Shown in pieces: positions 57,526-64,000 of a stretch of DNA of 64,000 nucleotides (position 1 is the first letter of the stretch; every line of letters starts with the position of its first letter). The DNA comes from Treponema sp. (GTDB lineage: Bacteria > Spirochaetota > Spirochaetia > Treponematales > Treponemataceae): positions 62,001 to 126,000 of the forward strand of contig CP091737.1 of assembly GCA_022010055.1 (NCBI GenBank), written 5' to 3'. Made by a program: the position numbers and the translations under genes. The notes below the pieces were generated by a model. That model did not search any database. It was not told the DNA's origin and worked only from the letters and a program-made list of their open reading frames with translations.

Positions 57526-59011
57526 ATGTCACATAAAACTATAGAAGAACTGAATAAGATTGCCGAGGAAGAACTGGCAAATTCAAGGAAAAGAACTTAC
57601 AAATAAAGACAGAATGGCTATTCCTCAGCAGGAAATGCCGGCCCGTGAGCCAAAGGAACGTGCCCGCCAGATGGCGGAAGTTGCGCTTGGCTATACAGAG
57701 GCACAGGCAGTTGTTGAGGCAAACCGATGTCTTCAGTGCAAAAATATGCCTTGCATAAACGGATGTCCGGTTGGCGTAAAAATTCCGCAGTTTATTGCAA
57801 AAATTGCCCAGAAAGATTTTAAGGGCGCGGTCGACACAATCAAGGAAACTTCGCTTCTTCCTGCAATCTGCGGCCGTGTTTGCCCGCAGGAAAAACAGTG
57901 CCAGGGGCAGTGTACAGTTGGAAAAGTTTATAAATCGGCTGAAAAAGCTGTGTCAATCGGACGACTGGAACGCTTTGTCGCTGACTGGGAACGTGAAAAT
58001 AATAAAGTTACAATGCCGGTAATCGCTGTGAAAACAGGAAAAAAGGTTGCTGTTATTGGCGCAGGTCCTGCTGGTCTTACTGTTGCCGCGGATTGCGCGC
58101 GCGCTGGTCACGATGTTACTGTTTTTGAGGCATTCCACAAAGCTGGCGGCGTAATGATGTACGGAATTCCTGAATTCCGACTTCCAAAGGCAATTGTCCA
58201 GGATGAAATTGACAACCTTAAAAAAATGGGCGTTAAGTTTGAGCTGAACTTCCTTGTTGGCCGCACAGACACTTTGGATCAGCTTTTGAGCGAAAAAGGA
58301 TTTGACGCTGCATTTGTTGGAACAGGTGCGGGTCTTCCAAAATTTATGAAAATTCCTGGTGAAAATTTAATCGGAGTTTTCAGTGCGAACGAATATCTTA
58401 CACGCGCAAACTTGATGAAAGGTTACGACAAGGAGCATGCGGCGACTCCAATTTACGAGGCAAAGCATGTTGTTGTCTGCGGAGCCGGAAACGTTGCTAT
58501 GGATGCCGCCAGAATGGCATTCAGGCTTGGCGCGGAGCAGGTTGACATTGTTTACCGCAGGACGCGCAAAGAGATGCCTGCCCGTCTTGAAGAGATTGCG
58601 CATGCGGAAGAAGAGGGCGTAAACTTCCGTTTCCTTGAAAACCCTGTTGAAGTTTTAGGAAACGAAGAAGGCCGCGTTTGCGGTGTAAAAGTTTTGTCTT
58701 ATGAATTGGGTGAGCCGGATGCTTCGGGACGTCGCTCTCCGGTTGCAATTCCGGGAAGCGAGCATGAAATTGCCTGTGATGCAATGATTGTTGCACTTGG
58801 AAACGGTTCAAATCCGCTGCTTGTAAAAACAACTCCAGGATTGAATCAGGATGCGAAAGGCCACATTTCCGTTGATGAAAAGCAGGCTACCAGCAAGGCT
58901 AAGGTTTGGGCCGGCGGAGACATCGTTCTTGGCGCGGCGACAGTAATCCTTGCCATGGGCGAAGGACGAAAAGCTGCTGCCGGAATTAACGAATATCTGG
59001 CAAATCTTTAA
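57526..59011 (+). CDS. nfnB: NfnB-type glutamate-synthase-like subunit, one frame break
   Basis: About 495 residues. The large subunit of NfnAB, also named GltA-type small glutamate synthase chain. N-terminal [4Fe-4S] motifs: NRCLQCKNMPCINGCPVG and ICGRVCPQEKQCQGQC. FAD site VAVIGAGPAGLTVA (about 168-181), NADPH site VVVCGAGNVAMDAAR, and a C-terminal WAGGDIVLGAATVILA. The true start is ATG 57526 (MSHKTIEELNKIAEEELA); the frame breaks at about 57580 by one extra A, and the repaired text continues IQGKELTNKDRMAIP. It supplies NADPH with NfnA. Confidence 0.92.
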
Positions 59012-59056
59012 AAGACCGTTCATAGGTAATGCAGTAAGTTGTATTCGAAGTTTGAA

Positions 59057-59264
59057 TAGCCTTAATTTCGAGTTTTTTTTTCAAATTATGAAAGAACGCT
59101 CTCGGCAGATTTCCAATTTGCTCAGATGGATTTGGCTCGCGCTACGCTTGAATTAATTAAGGTGCTTCGCACCTTAATTAATTCAAGCGCCAAAAATCTT
59201 CACAAATTGTAAATCTGCCTGCGCTTTTATTCTTTTTACAAAAAACTCGACATTTGGGCGAATA
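59057..59264 (-). repeat. palindromic TA-flanked repeat, copy 8 with perfect centre
   Basis: A full copy in reverse orientation between nfnB and tRNA-Ile. Unlike the others, its centre (59148-59190) is a perfect 20-bp stem with a 3-base loop: arms GCTTGAATTAATTAAGGTGC and its complement around TTC. In other copies the same part is imperfect (AAGTGC-GGA-GCACCCG). TA occurs at both borders. Confidence 0.92.
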
Positions 59265-59281
59265 GGTTTTTTTATGCTGTA

Positions 59282-59311
59282 TTGACCAAAAAATCAGTTT
59301 TATGGTATATT
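59282..59311 (+). promoter_or_regulatory. promoter of tRNA-Ile2/Met
   Basis: TTGACC (59282-59287), 18 bases, TATATT (59306-59311), 14 bases before the tRNA. Confidence 0.6.
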
Positions 59312-59325
59312 AGTTTCTACCTAAT

Positions 59326-59398
59326 GGGCCATTAGCTCAGTGGTTAGAGCAGAGGACTCATAATCCTTTGGTCCTAAGTTCAAGTCTTAGATGGCCCA
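59326..59398 (+). tRNA. tRNA with CAT anticodon, probably tRNA-Ile2 (lysidine type)
   Basis: A 73-base cloverleaf: acceptor GGGCCAT/ATGGCCC, D arm GCTC...GAGC, anticodon loop CTCATAA (CAT), T arm CTAAG/CTTAG. The body TTAGCTCAGTGGTTAGAGCA, followed by GGACTCATAATCC and TTGGTC, closely follows the minor Ile (k2C) tRNA rather than the elongator Met pattern, so I prefer Ile2. Elongator Met is the alternative. Confidence 0.85.
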
Positions 59399-59402
59399 TG
59401 TT

Positions 59403-59442
59403 AAAGATTTGCAATTCTTTTGGATTGTAAATCTTTTTTTTT
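59403..59442 (+). terminator. terminator after the CAT-anticodon tRNA
   Basis: AAAGATTTGCAAT / ATTGTAAATCTTT stem with one G-T pair, followed by nine Ts. Confidence 0.8.
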
Positions 59443-59508
59443 GTAAAAAAATGCAGGGAAGAAACCTGATTTATACTGGGTTTGCGGAATATTGTCAGTT
59501 CTGCTGTT

Positions 59509-60414
59509 TTAGATTATTGAGCCGGGGCGAATGTTTTCCGCATTGCGGGCGGCGCACCAGGTTCCTTTTGCCAGCGCAGATTGGAAATCGTTCGTTTTAA
59601 GGTATTCGTAAATAAATCCGGCGTTGAACGAGTCGCCGCAGGCTGTTGTGTTTACAGGAATTATTTTTTCCGCGGGAAATTCCACAAAAGTTCCTTTTTG
59701 AGCGGCAAGCGTTGATTTTGTTCCGCGGGTTACTATTAAGATATTCTGAAGTTCGCTGCTTTTTGCCTTGATTAGTTCCTTTAAAGCTTTTTCCGGTGTG
59801 AAAGGGGAATATCCGAATGTTTTGAAGAACTCCTCCTCGTTGATTTTTATTATGTCGGGAACGCAAATTTCAATCGTGTTTGCCAAGTCTTTTCCGCAGA
59901 AGTCGGCTAATAATATTTTTCCGGCGCTTTTTGTGATTTTTGCGATAAGGGCGCAGATTTCTTCCGTCCAGAATTCCGGGCGGCTTCCGGCAAGGATTAC
60001 GGCTTCGGATTTTTCTATTTCTTTCCGGGCTTCAAAAAGCAGTTCTTCTTCCGCGGCGGAATAGTCTTCATTAAATTTTGGCTCTGAAACCACAAGCTCT
60101 GTTGTTGTATGCCTGCTTCTGTCTATCAGCGTCCAGCATTCGCGTGTAAATCTGGGAATTTTTACTGCCGTAATATTTATAGAATCTTTTTCTGCCAGTT
60201 CAAGGAATTCGTTTGCGTTTTTTATTCCGAGCGGACAGACCACGGAAGAAGTCTGCGGTTCAAGCTGGTTTAATACCCTTGCGGAATTTACGGCTTTGCC
60301 GGAGGCGTCCTTTATGTAATTTTCCGAACGGTTTACGTTTTCCAGGTTTAATGTTTTAAACTGTATTGTTTTTTGAATTGTCGCGCTAAGGCAAATACAA
60401 ACGATTTTAGACAT
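59509..60414 (-). CDS. PfkB-family sugar kinase (1-phosphofructokinase-like)
   Basis: 301 residues. Ribokinase-fold kinase of the 1-phosphofructokinase/tagatose-6-phosphate kinase branch. The N-terminal CICLSATIQKTIQF pattern replaces the usual LNPAxD; ASGKAVNSARVLNQL corresponds to the GGKGINVA site. The C-terminal PVNTTACGDSFNAGFIYEY carries the catalytic Asp (signature DTxGAGD, here TACGD). A Cys replaces the first Gly. The sugar phosphate is not predictable. No PTS or aldolase gene is nearby. Confidence 0.82.
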   Translation of the reverse strand: MSKIVCICLSATIQKTIQFKTLNLENVNRSENYIKDASGKAVNSARVLNQLEPQTSSVVCPLGIKNANEFLELAEKDSINITAVKIPRFTRECWTLIDRSRHTTTELVVSEPKFNEDYSAAEEELLFEARKEIEKSEAVILAGSRPEFWTEEICALIAKITKSAGKILLADFCGKDLANTIEICVPDIIKINEEEFFKTFGYSPFTPEKALKELIKAKSSELQNILIVTRGTKSTLAAQKGTFVEFPAEKIIPVNTTACGDSFNAGFIYEYLKTNDFQSALAKGTWCAARNAENIRPGSII

Positions 60415-60636
60415 ATCTTTATAGTAATGAAAAACTTATGTTTTGTGCAGATGGCGTTATACATAAACTGAAAGGTTCATCCGAGGGAAAGTCTTTTTCT
60501 TTCATTTTTCCTTCTACTTGCAGGTTTTTTGTTTTTGCATTATGTTTTAACCGTTATAAATCCATCCGTTGATTTATCCAAATTGCAAGCGGATTAGGCT
60601 TTTTGCCTGGAAAATTTTGCTAAAAAGGAGAGTCTT

Positions 60637-61847
60637 ATGGGACTTTTTTCTTCTAGACAATCACATTATCTTTTTACTTCTGAATCGGTCAGCGAAGGTC
60701 ATCCTGATAAACTTTGCGATCAGATTTCGGATGCGATTCTGGATGCCTGCCTTGAGCTTGATCCAGATGCCCACGTTGCCTGCGAGACTTTGCAACGACG
60801 AATTTTATTCTTGTTGGCGGCGAGATTTCTTTTACAAAAAACGCAAAGGAAAATATCAAATACATAAAGAAAAATGCTGAAAAGATTGCGCGTTCTGTAG
60901 CGGCGGAAATCGGTTACGTGAACAAGGATTTTGGTCTGGACGCCAGAAAATTTAAGTTTGAGAACAGGCTTCATGCCCAGTCTGCGGACATAAATCAGGG
61001 TGTTGTTGGGGCTGGTCTTGCTGAATATGAAGGTCAGCAGGGCGCCGGTGACCAGGGAATGATGTTTGGCTACGCCTGCAATGAAACTCCGGAGCTTATG
61101 CCTGCGCCTATTATGTTTGCGCATAAGATTCTGCTGGCGGCTTCCGCGTTACGAAAGTCTGGAAAAATAAAATGGCTTCGTCCGGATGCAAAAAGCCAGG
61201 TTACGATTGAATATAAAGCTGGAAAACCTGCAAGGATTGACACGGTTGTTGTTTCTCATCAGCATAATCCGGAAATTTCGCATGAAGAAATTGAGCGGAC
61301 AATTATAAATGAGATTATAAAGCCGGTTCTTGAGCCGACAGGACTTCTTGACGAAAAGACAAAGTATCACATCAATCCGACCGGAAGGTTTGTTACAGGC
61401 GGTCCTGACGGAGATGCAGGTCTTACCGGACGAAAGATAATTGTGGATACATACGGCGGAATGGGGCGTCATGGCGGAGGCGCGTTCAGCGGTAAAGACC
61501 CTTCCAAGGTAGACCGTTCTGCGGCTTATATGGCCCGTTACATTGCAAAAAATATTGTGGCGGCGGAACTTGCTGACAAGGCGGAAGTTCAGCTTGCATA
61601 CGCGATAGGCGTTCCTTTTCCTGTTTCAATCCTTGTGGAGACTTTTGGAACTGAAAAAGTTTCTGTAGACAAGATTGAGGCGGCTGTAAAAACTGTTTTT
61701 GACTGTACTCCTGCAGGAATATGCAGCGCTTTGGATTTGCGCCGTCCTGTCTATAAGACGACTGCAAGCTATGGTCATTTTGGCAGGAACGAATTTTCTT
61801 GGGAAAAAACTGATAAGATTGACGCGCTGAAGGCTGCTGTAAAATAA
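60637..61847 (+). CDS. metK: S-adenosylmethionine synthase, one frame break
   Basis: About 403 residues. Makes SAM from methionine and ATP. The N-terminal FTSESVSEGHPDKLCDQISDA is diagnostic, then INQGVVGAGLAEYEGQQGAGDQG (methionine loop), VVSHQHNP, INPTGRFVTGGPDGDAGLTGRK and GGGAFSGKDPSKVDRSAAY. The frame breaks at about 60789: one base is missing before GCAACGACG. Repaired, it reads ACETLATTNFILVGGEISFT. GGAGAG upstream supports the start. The leader (60415-60636) shows no recognisable SAM riboswitch. Confidence 0.95.
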
Positions 61848-61859
61848 CTTATAGAAAAA

Positions 61860-62489
61860 ATGCTTCTTTCTGAGTCAGAGATAATTTCTGTTTTTGAACG
61901 TTTCAAGGCTGAAAATCCTGAGCCAAAGCCGGAGTTGAATTATTATTCGCCGTACACGCTTCTTGTTGCCGTGGTGCTTTCGGCTCAGACAACCGACAAA
62001 AGCGTGAACAGGGTTACAGAATCTCTTTTTAAGGCCGCGGATACTCCTGAAAAGATGTGCGCCTTGAGCCAGGAGCAGATTGTTTCTTTTATCAGGTCTA
62101 TTGGACTTAGCAATGCGAAAAGCAGAAATATTCTTGGACTAAGTAAAAAACTTCTGGAAGACTTTGGCGGCGTTGTGCCGGATTCACGCGAAGCCCTGAT
62201 GAGTTTGCCGGGCGTTGGCAGAAAGACCGCAAATGTTGTTCTGAATGTTGTTTTTGGAAAGCACACAATGCCTGTTGATACTCATCTTTTGCGCATTTGT
62301 CCGAAAATCGGGCTTGCGGAAGGAAATACTCCGGAGTCTGTTGAAAAAAGCCTGGTTGAGCGCATTCCTGACAGATATATGCGGCATGCGCACCATTGGC
62401 TTATTCTTCACGGAAGGTATGTCTGTACGGCAAAGAACGCTAAGTGTTCTGAATGTATTATAAATGATATTTGCAGGCATAATTTTTAG
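61860..62489 (+). CDS. nth: endonuclease III (DNA glycosylase/AP lyase)
   Basis: 209 residues. Removes oxidised pyrimidines and cuts abasic sites. The helix-hairpin-helix LPGVGRKTANVVL (about 117-129) holds the catalytic Lys; the catalytic Asp is in VDTHLLR (about 140). The [4Fe-4S] ligands follow C-x6-C-x2-C-x5-C in CTAKNAKCSECIINDIC near the C-terminus. It starts 12 bases after metK and is probably co-transcribed. Confidence 0.97.
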   Translation: MLLSESEIISVFERFKAENPEPKPELNYYSPYTLLVAVVLSAQTTDKSVNRVTESLFKAADTPEKMCALSQEQIVSFIRSIGLSNAKSRNILGLSKKLLEDFGGVVPDSREALMSLPGVGRKTANVVLNVVFGKHTMPVDTHLLRICPKIGLAEGNTPESVEKSLVERIPDRYMRHAHHWLILHGRYVCTAKNAKCSECIINDICRHNF

Positions 62490-62519
62490 AATAAATTCTT
62501 TTTAAGGTGGTCAGGCAAT

Positions 62520-63406
62520 ATGGAAGGGCAATCGGATATTCTTCATGAGGTTGGCGAGGCGGCTGCGTTTGCCGCGAATGAAACTGTCGGTCAATTTTCC
62601 TGCAAATTCATGGATTTTGTAAAAAATCTTTTAACTTTGACAAATGTTTTCAGGCTTATAGGCGCGCTGTTCATGATTCTTTTTATGTGGATTGTGTTTA
62701 AGCTTATAAAGCATTTTATAAAAAAGGTTTCCGCCGGAAAAATACAGCCGCAGACAAATCTGGTAATTTCAAAAGTTATTTCGTATATTTTCTATGCGCT
62801 TGTGGTTATGTATATTCTGAGCCTTTTCGGTGTAAAACTTGGCGCAATCTGGGGCGCGGCGGGAATTGCCGGAATTGCGGTCGGTTTTGCGGCCCAGACT
62901 TCTGTAAGCAACTTAATCAGCGGTCTTTTTGTTCTTGGTGAAAAAACCATGAAAGTCGGTGATTTTATTGAAGTCGGCGGAGTTTCCGGAACGGTTGATT
63001 CTGTCGGGCTTCTTTCGGTGAAGATTCATACAGTGAACAACCAGATGATAAGAATTCCTAACAGCTCAATAATCAATTCCAACTTTCAGAACAACAGTTT
63101 TTTTTTTCAATCCGCCGTTTTTCGTTTGAACTTTCTGTCGACTATTCTTCCGATATGACAGCCGTGCTGGACGCTCTTTCTTCTGTTCCTGCGCTTTGCG
63201 CTTCTGTTCTAAAAGATCCTGCGCCTGCCGTTTGGTACAATGGTTTCGGCGAAAGCGGAATTAATATTGTCCTTGCTGTATGGTTTAATTCTTCGGATCT
63301 GGTAAAAATGAAGAATGAAGTCTATATTGCGATTAAAAAGGTTTTTGACGAAAAAGGCATAAACATTCCGTTTAACCGTCTTGATGTTTCAATGGTAAAT
63401 TCGTAA
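62520..63406 (+). CDS. mscS: MscS-family mechanosensitive channel, one frame break
   Basis: About 295 residues. Inner-membrane channel releasing solutes under osmotic downshock. Helices: FRLIGALFMILFMWIVFKLI, VISYIFYALVVMYILSLFG, then the pore-lining IWGAAGIAGIAVGFAAQTSVSNLISG (TM3). The Sm-like domain follows (KVGDFIEVGGVSGTVDSVGLLSVKI; IRIPNSSIINS). The frame breaks in the ten-T run 63098-63107; the repaired text runs on as SIRRFSFELSVDYSSDM. Preceded by nth (30-base gap). Confidence 0.93.
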
Positions 63407-63469
63407 AAAAACGTTCATTCGCCTGCGGGTATGGTTTCTGTCCCTGTTCCTGTCAAAAATCTTATATTT

Positions 63470-63486
63470 CGCCCCGGAGAGGGGCG
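63470..63486. other. short GC hairpin between mscS and the TraB-family gene
   Basis: CGCCCC / GGGGCG with a GGAGA loop. No T run follows on either strand, so terminator function is uncertain. Confidence 0.35.
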
Positions 63487-63517
63487 GGGTGTGTAATCCA
63501 AGCGAGGGGAATCAATG

Positions 63518-64000
63518 CTAGTTTTTTCCCAGCAGCCTTGAAAATGTCGCGATTATGTCTGCTCCGGCAACGAATGTTCCGATTGAGCTTCCGATTGAAG
63601 AAAGAATAAAAACCAGAAGCACCCGAAGGATTTTGTTGCGGTAGAATCCTTTTAGGCTTCCCGCGTCGTCTGCAAGGTTTTCCAGGTCTTTTACCTGCGG
63701 CTTGCAGAAAAACGCCTGAACTATTCCAGAGAGTATTCCAATTCCTATAAAAGGGCAGAGAGATGTTATAGGTGCGCCTATGAATGAAACTAAGATTGCC
63801 GCCGGATGCGCCGCCGCAAGCAATGCTCCGATAGCCGCAAGGGAACCGTTCCAGATAAACCAGCCTAACGCCATTTTTGAGCCGGCCTGCTTTCCGCCGA
63901 TTACAAAACCTGCGGCAATAAGCGCGATAATCAGCGCAGGAATAATCCACATCGCGATTTTTGAACCAAGTTTTTTTTCCGGAATAGAATTTATTTCCGA
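63518..64000 (-). CDS. TraB/PrgY-family membrane protein, 5' part outside the window
   Basis: At least 161 codons are visible and the frame stays open to the window edge, so the N-terminal part is missing. The visible part is the C-terminal membrane region of TraB/PrgY proteins: PALIIALIAAGFVIGGKQAG, GAPITSLCPFIGIGILSGIVQAFFCKP, LKGFYRNKILRVLLVFILSSIGSSIGTFVAGADI. The catalytic-type N-terminal domain lies beyond base 64000. Family function in bacteria is poorly defined. Confidence 0.82.
   Translation of the reverse strand, partial: SEINSIPEKKLGSKIAMWIIPALIIALIAAGFVIGGKQAGSKMALGWFIWNGSLAAIGALLAAAHPAAILVSFIGAPITSLCPFIGIGILSGIVQAFFCKPQVKDLENLADDAGSLKGFYRNKILRVLLVFILSSIGSSIGTFVAGADIIATFSRLLGKN

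Noticed and set aside
60415..60636. SAM riboswitch before metK
   Set aside because: No SAM-I or other class core motif or multi-stem junction could be made out in the leader.

Overview
The window looks like a chromosomal segment of a host-associated spirochaete close to Treponema. I infer this from gene style and content (huge Ig-repeat surface protein, STAS and cyclic-nucleotide regulators, LuxS/MtnN, an Rpn-type nuclease, a GH53 galactanase that fits life on plant polymer in a gut or rumen) and from moderate-to-low GC. No ribosomal RNA gene is present, so the assignment rests on protein recognition only.

Layout. 1-8432: 3' part of a giant repeat-domain surface protein. 8543-11138: envelope proteins (DUF4349 lipoprotein, SIMPL protein, a small probable outer-membrane barrel). 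11135-16332 (minus): MinD-like ATPase, lgt, dnaX, ybaB, recR. 16437-18765: S41 protease and rsmE. 19127-22933: Rpn nuclease, WecG-like glycosyltransferase, sigma-54-type AAA protein, trmJ. 23061-27126: STAS protein, an AT-rich zone with DnaA-box-like sites, a fused ECF transporter, a Nudix hydrolase and a membrane protein. 27165-33484: tRNA-Cys, recQ, tRNA-Leu, yifB/comM, PHP phosphoesterase, cNMP regulator, tRNA-Thr. 34130-42787: GDT1-type cation transporter, GH53 galactanase, mnmE, HAD phosphatase, ribD, hutH, a TIGR02757 protein. 43000-52731: DUF218 protein, Nif3, lspA, mtnN-luxS, DUF1538 plus tandem P-II, birA, and large unknowns. 52777-59011: methyltransferase, pyrE, an exported CBM48-phosphatase next to a stand-alone CBM48 protein, and the nfnAB bifurcating transhydrogenase. 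59326-64000: tRNA-Ile2/Met, PfkB kinase, metK, nth, mscS, and a partial TraB-family protein.

Two themes cut across the genes. First, about twenty reading-frame breaks occur, nearly all in short homopolymers and many inside indispensable genes (dnaX, metK, lgt, birA). Each is repaired by adding or removing one or two bases, so I treat them as probable sequence errors and annotate whole genes. Second, the intergenic space is full of palindromic DNA: eight copies of a ~205-bp TA-flanked foldback repeat, one solo end and two related fragments, a separate 322-bp foldback element with a 10-bp target duplication, and two tandem 193-195-bp units behind tRNA-Thr that each re-copy the tRNA 3' end.

The most biologically novel candidates are the palindromic repeat family, the exported laforin/SEX4-like CBM48-phosphatase with its CBM48 neighbour, and the tRNA-Thr tandem hairpin units.
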